This document shows positions 35,601-47,853 of a stretch of DNA of 64,000 nt, in pieces. The DNA lies in the NCBI GenBank assembly GCA_022393335.1, contig JAJEKB010001470.1:972-64971 (forward strand), read 5' to 3'. The position numbers and the translations under genes were made by a program. Source of the stretch: Macrotrachela quadricornifera (taxonomy: Eukaryota > Rotifera > Eurotatoria > Philodinida > Philodinidae). The notes under the pieces are model-generated. The model ran no database searches, was not told the DNA's origin, and saw only the letters and a list, made by a program, of their open reading frames with translations. Positions within the stretch are counted from its first letter, which is position 1. Every line of letters starts with the position of its first letter.

Positions 35601-36364
35601 TATAGACTTTTGTTTGATATTTAAAATATATATATCTTTTTTTTTGTTAAAGGAATTTGATGAAATGCAAAAACGAGCACGTTCTCCATCACACACACGA
35701 TCAAAATCAGTTGATCCTAATAAAGGTAAATAAGAAATAAAAAATTATAAACTTTCTTTATTTATTTTTTAATCTTAACTTTTTCACAGATGAAGAACGA
35801 GTTTTTTTCGAAACTCGACAATCACCTATAAGAAAAGGTTTTTTGCATGATATATTTTTTTTTAATTGAATAAATCATGTGTTTTTTTTCCTTTTACCAT
35901 CGCATGTCTAAATATAAAAATTATTTTTTTTTTTTTATTATATCGAATGATAAATACTTTTTGACTTTAATTTAGAACGTACATCTAAACGAAGTCGTAT
36001 ATTAGATTTCTTTCGTGGTCGTAGTCGAGCATCAGATCGACCAGATAATAATAATGCCAATAATCGTGATCAATCTCATATTTCATTTATTGATAAAACA
36101 TCAATGAAGTAAATTGAAATAAATAAAAATTTAAGAAGAGAAAGAAAATATTTTAATTTTAGATTTATTAATGCTCGCGATCATAATCAAACAATTCCAA
36201 TGAATGAATGGGATGATCCTAAAACTCGTAATATAGCATATTGTGCTGTTATATTTAATGAATTTCTTAAAGAACTTGCTGCAATTACATTAGAACATAG
36301 TGTACAACAATTTGATGATGATCAAATATTTGATGATATATCACCAATATCATTAATGCTTTAA
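29675..36364 (+). CDS. FHIP family protein (FTS/Hook-interacting protein, FAM160)
   Basis: I assembled 19 exons in unbroken phase, 1136 residues. Starts and ends: 29675-29743, 30153-30458, 30508-30597, 30658-30787, 31468-31565, 31637-31795, 31851-31937, 32062-32109, 32344-32511, 32570-32649, 32712-32846, 33456-33561, 33618-34803, 35249-35427, 35486-35599, 35653-35725, 35790-35837, 35976-36108, 36163-36364. Conserved blocks include VLRQHWKQILQIF, GPILLYFLNEAILDTIF, ARDALLLIMQLSNRNEHIA, CPILATGLSALYSDLP, YLIPCRHVMCSQRRHIT, LENMLQNSLHVNLLLTGI and YCAVIFNEFLKELAAITLEH. In animals FHIPs link FTS-Hook to dynein for endosome transport. Exon 13 carries a long Asn/Ile/Leu/Asp-rich low-complexity insert, which makes the protein larger than most relatives. 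The paralogue type (FHIP1 or FHIP2) was not resolved. Confidence 0.88.
35078..35165 (+). other. GC-rich island inside FHIP intron 13
   Basis: Within an AT-rich intron this patch reads GGATCGTGGCCGAGGGAGCC and then TTTCCTGGAGGGGAAGG. It does not extend an exon in phase. Possibly a transposon scrap or a structured intronic element. Confidence 0.35.
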
Positions 36365-37215
36365 AATACAAAATTAATTCATGCATTTTTTTCTTCTTTC
36401 TTTTTTGCTCATTCAAGTTTGTATTTATTTTTCTATTTTCTATTATTGGCAATAATCTTTTTTGTGTTTGTTTGTTATGTATCTATGATTTGCAATAACT
36501 ATTATAATCATTTGTCAATCTTGATTCTTTTCTTTTTTTCGAAATCTTACAAACGCTTTTTTCATTCACTATGTGCATTTTTTTTTCTTTTGAATAGAAA
36601 CCGTTCATTTTTCTTCTTTCTTTTTCTTTTTTACACAATATATATTACGGATGATTGTACGAGATTAAAGCACTGTCCTTCTTTCTTTTTTAACGTTGTA
36701 TTCTTATTTTTTTTTCTTTTTTTGTTTATATACATTTATGAGAAGAAGAAGGAAATGAAAGAATAAATATGCACAATGTGTGCTTAAATTTCACAAGATA
36801 TGATTGTTATAGTTCTTTTACGTGATTAATATAGGATTGAAAAATAGATAAATATGTATGATCTATTGTAAGTTTATGCAAAGCATAACTTGTCGATGTT
36901 TTCTTGTGATGATGAGCTCCATTAGTAATTGTATCGCTTATTGAAATTTCCAATAAATTTGCGATATCCTATTCACGAATATGGATCAACTGACTTAGTA
37001 ACATTGTCAAAGAAAGTCTTGAATCATATTTGAACAAAATTGAACATTGCTTAAGCTTCTAAGAGCGAAATGATTTTCAATCGAAAAATGATTATATGAA
37101 TAACGGGTGTGACAGAATAAATGGTCCTCGCATGAGGAATGGAGAGTTTATACGAGCCCCTGTTCTTAGAAAGCGGATTGGAACCATTGATCACTCTCTT
37201 TCTAAGCCTCAAGCA
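36365..37215. other. 3' flank of FHIP
   Basis: A T/C-rich tract (36380-36740) is followed by AATAAA at 36764-36769, a candidate polyadenylation signal about 400 bp after the stop. The 115-codon hydrophobic stretch at 36419-36766 is a by-product of the T-rich DNA. Confidence 0.5.
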
Positions 37216-37905
37216 TTATAGAAAGCTTTAGAAAAGGTTGCTTTTTTTATGAAAAAATAGAGAGTCTTTCGCTTTATTTTTCTATGCTATTGGATTATTG
37301 TTCAACTAAGATCATAATAAGAAAATTTCTATAAGAGCTATTTTTATTGAAACTAGCTGGTAGCATTAGATCATAATGGATGTGACACTTTTGTATTCCA
37401 CTTTATTATCACTTAACATGTTATATTAAAAAACCAAAATATATCAGAAGATGCAGTGCGAAAAGCTCTACAATTTACAAAGAACTATTCCGAAAAGATG
37501 AGATAGAAAAAATTAAAGTCTTCTTTTTTCAAAAAACAAATTCGTTTTCGCAACGTCGAAATTTGCTAGCTCGGAATGTTGGCTATTTTGAAAACAAAAA
37601 GGGCGACTACGAAGTACGTGGTTCATTATAGATTGTAGAGCTTTTTCAAGTTGCATCTTGTGATATATTTTGGTTTTTTGATATAACACATAAAGTGACA
37701 TTAAAATGAAATGTAAAAGTATAACATTTTTCATACCACACTCATTATGATCTAAACGCTACCAGCTAGTTTTCAACAGAGACTGTTCTAATGGAAATTT
37801 TCTTACTATGCTCTTGTTTGAATAATATTCCAATTGTGTAGAAAAATAGAGCGAAAGACGCTCTATCTTTTCATAAAAAAGGAAAACTTCTTTAAGCTTT
37901 CTATA
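37216..37905. mobile_element. Fold-back element A (about 690 bp, long inverted arms)
   Basis: The left arm (37216-37465) and the right arm (37640-37905) pair over about 250 bp with moderate divergence. Shared blocks include AACTAGCTGGTAGC, TTAGATCATAATG, AAAAAACCAAAATATATCA and AAAGCTCTACAAT. The centre (37466-37640) recurs in diverged form at 58560-58720. No transposase frame. Confidence 0.75.
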
Positions 37906-38176
37906 AGAAAAAAAAGTACTTCCACCACTACTTTTGGATTACACCCTAAGTATATCATATCGGTCATAAAAGCAATTTAGATCCAAAAACATTGAATATT
38001 GACTATGTTCAAACTTTTTATTTGACCATAAAGAAATTGTTGGTCTAGCCACTAAAAATGCTTATCTTGATGTGATCTTTCATTTGGTATAAAAATAGTA
38101 TAGGTTTCTTTTTGAAAAATTTCCTAGTGACCAATTTATGACCAAATGCAACTCCGTCCTTTGCAATATTGTGAGA

Positions 38177-38967
38177 AAATTTGAGATTACGGTCCCTTTC
38201 GTTTGTTATAACTTTCAGAATTTGATATTTTTGGATACAGCATCAAAAACTGGATCTAATCATGTGCTTTTCAGTCATAATGAACAAAAGTACATAGGGT
38301 AGTGCAGAATTTTGACAAGAGTAAACAGTCAGCTCGATAAGTTCCTATTCTTAGAAAGCTATCTTTTTCCTAGTCTTGAAACATTTCTCCGATCATCGTA
38401 CATCATTTGAATCAGCATTTAAAGCAGAACAAAAGTACGCATTGCTTTTTTCCCCTTTATTGCCATGTTGGTGAGAAAGCCCCTTTTGTTTCATGTCTAA
38501 ATTTTTACAAAAACATGTTGAAACTTACATCAATCAACTGAGTTTTTGATGTTGATTGCAAATATGATAATTTTATTTCCCAGAAGTTAACTTTTCATGG
38601 AGACAATCAAGCATTACGGATCAAACTATATATATGTGGTCCTAGATATGAAGATAAAAGGTTTTTCTCAGCAACACAATAATAAAGGAAAAAAAGCGAT
38701 GCGTACTTTTATTCTGCTTTAAATGCTGATTCAAATGATTTATGATGATCGGAGAAATATTTCAAAAGCAGGAAAAAGATAGCTTTGCAAGAAAAGTGAT
38801 GTATCAGGCTGACTGTATACTCTTGTCAAAATTTGTGCAACACAGTACTTTTGTTCATTATGACTGAAAAGTATATGATCAGACTCAGTTTTGATACTGT
38901 ATCCGAAAATATCAAATTCAGAAAGTTATAGCAAACGAAAGGGATAATGATCTCAATTTTTTTCTTT
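38177..38967. mobile_element. Fold-back element B (about 790 bp)
   Basis: The arms pair from CCCTTTCGTTTGTTATAACT (38195) to its complement near 38950. Inner paired blocks include TCATAATGAACAAAAGTAC, GATCATCGTACATCATTTGA and AGCAGAACAAAAGTACGCAT. The centre is unpaired. It lies about 270 bp from element A but shares no obvious sequence with it. Confidence 0.75.
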
Positions 38968-40845
38968 TTGTAATGCTCGTAGTATCTTGAGAATTTCTCC
39001 TCCAAAACTTAATCAAATAGGAATCAAATGGTGATATTTTGAATCAGCTCAGCGAAAACTATGTGAATTTGTAGTTTTTGTCCAAAATTAGGATAGTGCT
39101 CCATTTTTGAATTGCGTACATCTTACATTATCATCTGTGTTCTCAAATGTTTATGTTTTTGAATAGAAATTTAAAAGACATGTAACAGCATGTACGATTT
39201 ACATGAAAACGAAAAAAATTATTATTGAAAGTGACAACTCATCCCAAAACCTTTTCATATCATAGATCATCTTTATATGAAAACTTGATTGAAATGCAGA
39301 TAGTTGTACCAAATTTAATATTATCAACTAAATTTACCTAAAAATATAGAACAACCATCACTCCAATGATAATATATTGACTAAGAAAAAGTGAGTAATT
39401 CATTTTGTTGTTGATACACTCACTTCTCTAGATTATTAACACAGAATAAAATTTGAGATTCCATTTCATAAAAATATTTCTGAACTATAATGTTTTTTTT
39501 TGCTATTTTATCAATGTAATTTTTTTTGTCGTGTCTTAGAATCATTACAATTCATTTTTTATTGCTATATTTTTATTAAGTACTGTACTAACTACAATAT
39601 ATATTTCGTATCATTCATTAACAAAATATTGGACAAATGTAGTTCTTAAATCGTTGAACAAACATTAAAGAATATGTTTAACTGACTGTAATAAAAAATT
39701 GAAGTACTGTTTTCATATAACATAAAGTACTGCCTGAGAAATAAGTTTTACGCTTTCTCATATTTGTGTGCGTGTATCATCATCAAGAATAATATGTAAA
39801 TAATTCTATAAATTGCTTTTCCTAAATACATAAAACAAGCCTGTTCATAATAATTTTACTTTATAATATAAACGAAAATATTCATTTATTGAATATCAAA
39901 TCTATTTATTAGAAATTTCTGAAAAGATACATAATAAATTTGATGATAAATATAACTCATGGTGAACTCAATTCTATCAATAATTTAATAGTTTACACAA
40001 AAAATTTTCAATGTCAAAAATTAATAATATGATTTTCTATTTTTAGACTATGAGAATATTCACCAAAAGACATTATCAAAATGAGTTATAGATCAATTTT
40101 CAGATAGAATACTATGAATGATAATTACAATGTAAATCTCTATGGTTTCACAAGTTCTTTTTTTAACGCTATATACATATTTTTTTTTCCTATAAGAAAA
40201 AAACACAAATTTATGAATCATTCTTTTTTTTTTTAAATAATAATTCTTTCGAAAATAAACTCAATATCTACTTCTAAAATCAATCCTCATTAAATTAATA
40301 TTCTATACTCGTTCCGAACAAATCGAATGCTTTCAAGTATACTTATATTCATTTTTCCATATATCATCTTTTTGTCTCATTACATGAATTCTCAAATATT
40401 TACTTTCCTCTATACTTTATTAATAGATAGTTATATATTATTAGAAAATGTCATCTTACTAAAATTCAAATGATTGATAAAAGAAAAAAAGAAAAAAAAA
40501 TAACTTCATATGTAAACGATCAATCACTTGATTTATAAATTAGATTTATTTCATAATGCTTATATAACAAAAGTGTAATTCTATGATTAACGAGATTTTT
40601 TTTTCTTCTTCTTGAAATATTATATTCATTTTGTTAACAAACAAATGCATGAATGAACATATATTATTAATCATGAAAACAAATGTTTTAGATTTTATGC
40701 CACATTTATATAGCACAGTTAATTCTGGAATAATATATTTTAATGTATATTAAAAGCATACGAACAAAAAGAAACATCATATTGAGGTAAGGATACATAT
40801 AGACACAGAAAATATTAGTTTATAATTTTATTTTTCATGAAATTT
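38968..40845. other. Gene-poor AT-rich stretch
   Basis: No exon signal on either strand. Long A/T runs only. Confidence 0.5.
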
Positions 40846-41173
40846 TTATTCTTTATAAGCACGTTGAAATTCTAGAAGAAAGAAATTAAATTTTTTTTTT
40901 AATTTAGAATATAAAGTTTTGTTTTTAATACCTTCAAATGTAACAAAACCATCTTTATCGGAATCAATAGCAGCAAATGCTTTTTCAATTGCCGATTCAT
41001 CTTTATTTGTTTTTTCATGATATGCACGAAATTCTTTTAATGTTATAAAACCATCTTTATCCTAAACGAATATCTTTATATATATATTTACACATAATTT
41101 TATTTTTTCTTACGCAATCTAAACGATCAAATTCTGCTCGAAGATCAGTTGATGAATTTTTTATTGTCGACAT
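40846..41173 (-). CDS. Mini calmodulin-like protein, two EF-hands (71 residues)
   Basis: Three exons, 41173-41114, 41061-40932 and 40871-40846, join in phase to 71 residues starting MSTIKNSSTDLRAEFDRLD. EF-hand 1 has the loop D-C-D-K-D-G-F-I-T-L-K-E, a full 12-position calcium loop with Gly at 6 and Glu at 12. EF-hand 2 has D-S-D-K-D-G-F-V-T-F-E-E, also complete. Introns are 52 and 60 bp. The first loop is split by an intron after its second residue. At half the size of calmodulin the protein would be a single EF-hand pair, like S100/parvalbumin-scale binders, and probably a cytosolic calcium buffer or sensor. No signal peptide is seen. Target proteins are unknown. Confidence 0.85.
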
Positions 41174-42855
41174 TATTTTTCTTTATGTTTTTACTAATAG
41201 ATCAATTAAAATCGAAATTATCTAAAAAAAAAAATAGCAAATTTTGTCTGGATATTCTTGCATGTTACTATTAAAAAATAAATTTTTCATATTATAACTT
41301 ACGCATTTGTGCATGGAACTTATTTGTCTAAAAAAAAAAGGAAACGCTCAACCACGTATTACCATTTTAGTATTCTCTCTTTCTATATCTATATATCTTC
41401 TCTCTTTTAGTGTTTTAGAGGAAAAAAAAAAGAATTTTTTCTCTCTCTCTCTTTCTATCTTATATTGTATGACGTTAGTTGACATGCTTACACGATAAAC
41501 TCGAGTTTTCTCTATCCGGTTGACATTTATATATATATACATAATACATAAATAATAATTAAATTGCGCTTAACACAAATTTTAGTTCAAAATGATTAAT
41601 AACTATTATCTAAGTTAAACTACAATTAGAAATTCTCAATGTAGATAAGAAAAAAAAAGAGAGGAATAATGATGGAATATAAAGAAAAGAATACGAAGGC
41701 AAAAGATTTTTAATTAATGGAGCAATTGTTTAGTTCACAAATTGATGATTGATGAATTTTTGTCAGATAATAGCCTGAAGAGTGTTGATTCTGCTTGAAT
41801 AAAAATCAATGTTGTCATCCGTATTTATAAAATAAACGCACGACATGTTTAAGTTTGAGAAAATTATCATTATCATGTCACGAAATTCTAAAAAAAACAA
41901 TAACTTATTTCCCGTGATTTATAATAATGTATTAAATTATTATAAAAGTAATACAAAATAATCTATTAATAGCAAATGACGATGAATAGTGGTGTCTCTG
42001 ATTTACATTATTATCTCAGGATCAAAGAGAAACAAAAAAAAGGAAATTATAACTAAAAATATTTAACTTGAATTATTTTTTTTATTAATATTATTCTTAT
42101 CAATTAAACTTTAAAATCTGTACAGGGTTTTTTTTTATTTCCGTATGTAATCATAGATTTTTATCAAATTTTGATGAATTTATTACTAATATTTCATGTC
42201 AGACATTTAATGCTTAATAAAACATGCATTCTTTATTAGTTAGATTTATTTAAGTAGTTGTCGAAAGGTTTTAATATTAAATATTAGTAAAATGTTGTGA
42301 GAAAGGTATTCCATATTAAAACAAAAAGAAATGCTACTTTTACGAAAGAAAAAATATTTTCAAAGGAAAACTACAGGAGATTACCTTATTCTAGAATCTA
42401 GATAGGGTTTACTTTTGGACTGATTGAAAAGAATTATATATTTATCTATTGTTAAATTCATATTGTATTAATTATAAGAATTCAAGAGTCTGATCAAATA
42501 AATTCTTCTTGGTTGACTTCAACTCATTGAGTATATTTGTGTATTGTTTGTATTTTTTTTTACCGTACAGATTGGGCAAATTTAGGTACCGCTCATCTGA
42601 GCTGATTGTTCCTTTATATGATTTTTCTATATTATAGATGGTTCTTTGCCATATTCAATTGAAATTTTTCTTCATTGTTTCCATCACGTCTTTTTTTTTA
42701 TAATGAACCTCTGAATCTTTTGATAAAGCACGATGCTCTATTGATGACATGTACTTAAATATCACATATATTTATTTAAAACAAGAATTATTGAAAGAAC
42801 TAAAACTTAAAAAACAATAGAATAATTACAATTAATGTTGATAGTCAGCTCTTTC
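41174..42855. other. Intergenic, AT-rich
   Basis: Contains a CT-rich simple-sequence patch at 41375-41465 (CTCTCTCTCTCT) that yields overlapping spurious open stretches on both strands. No gene seen. Confidence 0.5.
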
Positions 42856-44838
42856 TTAATAACGTAAAAACTTTTGTACACGATGATTGTATGTGTCTGA
42901 CACATATAAATTGAGTTGGCTATCAAGTGCTACCCAATAAGGAAGATATAATTGAGTAGAATTTATACCAGATACACCCGTAGTACCGGCAATTGTTGTC
43001 GCACTTGATTGACCATCCAAAAAGAGCTGAATACGATGGTTAGTTGAGTCTGCTACATAAATATTTCCCATAGGATCCATTGTTAAACCTATAGGATGGT
43101 TCAGCGATGTTGCAGTACTGCCTGCAGTGCCATTGATATTACCATACATATGTGATCGACGAGTAGCACCTAATGTCCAGCGAACAATATTATTAGTATC
43201 GTAATTGGGTATGATAAAGCTTTGAGAGATCGCATCATAGACTAAACCGAATGGATTATATAGTTGTGTATCATTATTTCCTGCATTATGTCCACCAGCA
43301 ACGACTATACCAGCTGGGTAGTTAATAATTCGGTGATTGTAAGTATCAGATATATATATAGTGCCAGTGCTTGAATCATTTACGATAGCTGATGGACCAA
43401 GAAATGAAATATTTACTGCTCCATTTATACCTTGAATTAAATTAAGAAATAAATGAAATATTAACTCAAAACATAGGTTATTTTAAATTTGGTAGAACTT
43501 TTCTTTTATCTATATTATTATGCTGATTTGACTCGAAAAAGGGTAACTGATATTGTACACAATAAAAATATTTCAATACTCATTTATATACCTCAGAATA
43601 TGTATATTTTTCATACCTGCAACTGTAGTACCTGATGTTGCACCTTTTGTCCAAAATTGAATCCTGTTATTGCCTCTATCTGCTATATACATATTGTCAT
43701 TTAAATCAAAGAGAATACCAACAGGCAAGGAAAGTCGATCCATAGCAGTCCCAGTTGTACCATTAGCACTTCCGGCTACGGTAACACATATTGATGTATC
43801 TGTGAGTAATTTTTGTATTCGATTATTAACATAATCAGCGATATAAAGTGTTTTCGAAGAATCAAATGCTAATCCATAAGGAGCTCTTAATAGAGTAGAA
43901 TTAGCACCATATACACCTGCTTTGCCAGCGATTGTTATACCAGATGAGTTCCATCGAAGAGATACAACGGTAGAAGGTACACCTACAATAACAGAAAAAT
44001 TGACCATACTAGTAAGAATCTCTTTTATACGTCTAAATTTTATTTAGAAATATTAATAAAAAAAATGATATTTTACTTGTTGTTGTGGAGTTTTTCGTCA
44101 ATAAGATGGCAAGAGTTGTAGTAATAGCAATAACAAGAACCACAACAAGTAGACATATACAAAAAAGTATACATCGACGTTTGTTGCTAGAAGAATATTT
44201 CTCTTAGAAAATTTTAATAAAATACAAAAAAAATGTACTTTTTCTTTTTCGTTTTCTTTCGATGATGATCTTGAATAGAACTTATTTGATCCATTTGAAT
44301 GTTTAAATCTTTTTTATGATTCGATTTTTGTTGATTATTCATATGTTTTTCTTTATTCGTTGAATATCTACTCACATCATCATTATCCCATGTGTTGTGA
44401 CTAACCTATAATAAACATTTGCATAAAACCAAAAGAAAAATTTCCTGCAAATATTGTCTATATTGTGTCTTACTAATGTACTAGGTGTATTAGAAAGTGT
44501 ATATCTTGAGTTTTCAATGGTGGAAGGATTTTTCGATTTATATGTTACTGATGACATCTGTATAGAAAAAGAACTCAAACTGATAAATGATTTATTATTT
44601 TATCAAGTATCTAACCGATAATTTATCGTTCGAATTAAAAGATTGATTATTTTGTGAGTGAAGAGATACATGTATAACGTTCGTTGATCGTTTACTTTTA
44701 ACTGATAAAGCATGTTTCTAAAAACTGAAAACGTAATAAGAAATATTGAAATACAATATTCGATAAATTTACTTGACTTTTTAATGATCGATGCCGTCGT
44801 ACATAAGAAACTGTTAGATTTTGTGGTCTGCCTGACAT
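42856..44838 (-). CDS. Type II membrane protein with six-repeat NHL propeller
   Basis: Seven exons join in phase to 489 residues: 44838-44773, 44717-44616, 44557-44474, 44405-44239, 44186-44077, 43982-43617 and 43430-42856. The first ~140 residues are hydrophilic and basic (MSGRPQNLTVSYVRRHRSLK, later HHRKKTKKK). One transmembrane helix follows (CICLLVVVLVIAITTTLAIL), then a short Thr-rich stalk. Six NHL repeats form the C-terminal half, for example APYGLAFDSSKTLYIADYVN, HPIGLTMDPMGNIYVADSTN and LPYWVALDSQLNLYVSDTYN. A basic cytosolic N-terminus with no signal peptide implies an N-in/C-out orientation. This is the reverse topology of the NHL-EGF protein at 18.9 kb. The likely role is extracellular protein or glycan binding; the ligand is unknown. 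Confidence 0.82.
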
Positions 44839-45426
44839 TGTATACTTCGATATTGTGTTTATTTGATTATTTTTTTTCTAAGCTGATTATTGATCGATGA
44901 TTGTTGCATGAAGATTGTTGAGCTTAAGAATCAAAAACAATAGAAAAAAATGAAACTGAATTAAGACATATATAGGTGTTACAACGCGAAAATATTGATT
45001 GCAATTTTTTTAATTCAATTTTATTTTTTTTATAGTATTTTAGATTTCTTTTTCACTGTTTTTTTTGTTTGTTAATAAATTACTCTTTTGATAACCATAT
45101 ATATGTATATATGTTAATCAAATTTCATGCAATTGAAGTATTTCATATTCTGGTATACATTAAAGCCTAGATTAATTAAAAATCAAATTTAGATTTGATA
45201 CTTTAAAAGCTTCTTTTCATATAAAAGACACTATCGTATTAAGAAAAGTTACGATGAAAAAGAAAATTTTTATGACGATAAATGCAATTGTGTTTCAGCT
45301 CTATAGTACGAAGAGCTTTTGATCTTTTGATCCTAAAATAAAAAATATTAATAATAACACAAAAGACGAGACATCATGAGCATCGACAATGTTGATTCAA
45401 TATTCTCAAGGAAGAAAACGATAATA
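44839..45426. other. Intergenic, promoter side of the type II NHL gene
   Basis: AT-rich; no exon seen on either strand. Confidence 0.45.
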
Positions 45427-45640
45427 TCTATATATATAAAAGAAAGTTTGTTTGTTCTTCATGTATTTGCACACGGTACGAGCAAATGCAATGAAATTTT
45501 GCACACAATACCCTTTCAACCAGAGGAAGGCCATAAAATAGTTTTAGACCCAAAATTTTCATCTTAAGGGGGATGTTTGACCCCTCCTATTTTTGGATTT
45601 ACTACAGTAAATACTTTTTCAGAGAATTTGTGCGTATTAT
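45427..45640 (+). mobile_element. 5' fragment of a Helitron-like element
   Basis: Begins TCTATATATATAAAAGAAAG after an A, then GTTTGTTTGTTCTTCATGT, GCACACGGTACGAGCAAATG and CCAGAGGAAGG. The order of motifs matches the start of the copy at 45835. No Helitron 3' end follows before the next copy, so it is truncated. Confidence 0.5.
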
Positions 45641-45834
45641 TGTTTTCTCAATAATTCACAAGAATGAAAGTATATAAAAACATGTGCTTTTTGCTATTGG
45701 TCACGCGATATTTTAAGATAATCGAAAGAAAACGAATAGAATGTATAAGATGAAGTACAGCCGTATGATTGAAAATATCCAGCGAATAAAGAAAGTAAAA
45801 AGTGAGACAAAATTCCATTACTCGTAACTCATAA

Positions 45835-46333
45835 TCTATATATATAAAGAAGTCGTGTTTACCTGTCTGTTTGTTTTTTATGCATTTGAAAACCGCACGA
45901 GTGTGGGATGCCAAACTTTTCATAGCATACTATTAGGACCTGAGGAAGGTCGAGAGGGAATCAGGATGACTGGCGAGAGGACTGAACTGAAATTTCACAC
46001 CGGTTATGATACTTTGCAATTTTTTCCAATCTTTCAAAAATTTCGGAGCATTTGTTGTCATTGTTAGAATATTCACCCCTTAGTGTCACTTTTTTTGCAT
46101 TGGGTGTTGATATAAAGTACTACAATACGCATAAGTTAAAAGACAGTCATACCCCCACACTATTTGCTATATTATCTGATTTGAAAATGAATGGAAGTGT
46201 ATGCACGGCGGAACATATAGTAATAATAGGTGAAAAGGTCTTAAGCAAGTCTTCTATGCATCTTCTGTCGTTTTCTGACATGGTAAGTTTCCAGTATGGA
46301 GATTTCCCGAGCAACGCCAGGTGCTACCGCTAG
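45835..46333 (+). mobile_element. Non-autonomous Helitron-like element
   Basis: The 5' end is TCTATATATATAAAGAAG, preceded by A. The 3' end is CCCGAGCAACGCCAGG followed by TGCTACCGCTAG and then T in the flank. A TC start, a CTAG end, a small GC-rich hairpin shortly before the 3' end and A/T insertion context are the standard Helitron signature. No Rep/helicase is encoded in the ~500 bp. Confidence 0.7.
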
Positions 46334-47853
46334 TATACACATAAACTCAAGCTTTGCTAATAATTCGTATGTAAAGTTTTGACACAAGATGTTTGTTCAC
46401 TTTGATATAGCCGCAGAGACTAAAATGTAATTAGTTTAAACCAGAAATTTATGTTTTTTTGCAATATAATCTGGAACTCTTCTTTAGCTTGATGCTGTTT
46501 AATGGTAAAATATTTAAATGATCAAAAATGAAGTTTTTACAGCGTTATAATTTTGTCTTTTTCATATTTCGATGAAAATCACCTCAATTCAAAATGTGAA
46601 ACATATTTTTATGTACCATTTCGTAAAACAGCCTGTTCCACAAAGTGTCAGTTTCGTGCTTCATTTCATATACTATTGAGAAAGTTTCAACATCTGTTAA
46701 TTTCTAGAAGCTAAATTACGGAAAATCTGTTCCTTGACAAAATACTGTTTTATGTGGAGAATAGTTCTTCAGAAAAAAATTATAGTTCACGACTACTTTC
46801 AGATCTACCCTGATCCCGCCCGATGTCCTACCAAAAGTTAGATACTCTATAAAAATGACAAATCGATACTATCTCAAAAGCATATCAAGAACCTATTTTT
46901 TTTGGTACAAACATATGTTTTGTAATATTGTTTGCAACTGATTACCTTTCAACTTTCGTCGCTACTTTATAGGAAGTGAACAATGAGCAAAGTTTTGTAT
47001 CAAAGGTTTTAACACTGGGATTAGTGGTTCAATAGATAATAAAGTATAACACACGACAATGGCCGTATAACTGTTTATGTGATTCAAAGATCAAAACAAC
47101 GTATTGTGATAATTTAGAGTTTAAGGAAGAGTTTGAAATATTCTAAAAAATTTCAGAAAAATCGAAATATGACTTGTAGTATCATTTAACATGGCCTTTC
47201 CCGTGGTTCACTCTTACTGGAAGAGAAAGAAGCCGAAAAAAGTCGACTTACAACTTACATCTATTATTTTCTTCGAAGATATATGTAAGTTTCAGAACGA
47301 TCTTAATCTGATTTCTTGGTCTAGCATACATGTCAGACTACAATAACGAAAATTGTTAACATGATATTAGTATATACATGTATCTATAATGATCGAGACA
47401 ATCTTGTAGGACACTCATATATAGAAGAAAAAAAATATTTTGTAAGATCCATTTAGTAAAATTGAAAGAAAGTCTGATAACTGTAAACTTTAATTTGAAA
47501 ATGTTCTACTCATGTTTTCTTTATTTTCATTTCGATCTTTGTACTATAATGTATTGAAGATATCTTGTATATTGTCGATATTGAAAGTTACTACTGCTAC
47601 ATTATTACACGTTTTATTAAAATAAGAGCACACTTATATAAAGAACTAAAGCGAATTTAAGTAAAAGCATTAGTATAAACTAATATATATATTAAGTAGT
47701 AAAGAGAAAGAGAGTAAATACATGTATCTTTAACGAACTGAAAGGTTAGAAGACAATTGAAGACAACAATGTATGAATAAACTAAAAAGAAGCAGCATAG
47801 ATGCGTAAAAAGGCATATTGTTGATCGAAATTATATAGTAGCTCATACAAAAT
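46334..47853. other. Intergenic, AT-rich
   Basis: No supported exon; downstream flank of the orphan exon at 47854-48353. Confidence 0.45.

Noticed and set aside
36419..36766. 115-codon hydrophobic open stretch after FHIP
   Set aside because: Produced by a T/C-rich 3' untranslated tract; residues are nearly all Phe/Leu/Ile/Tyr.
41307..41542. Small genes around the CT repeat
   Set aside because: Simple-sequence artefact on both strands.
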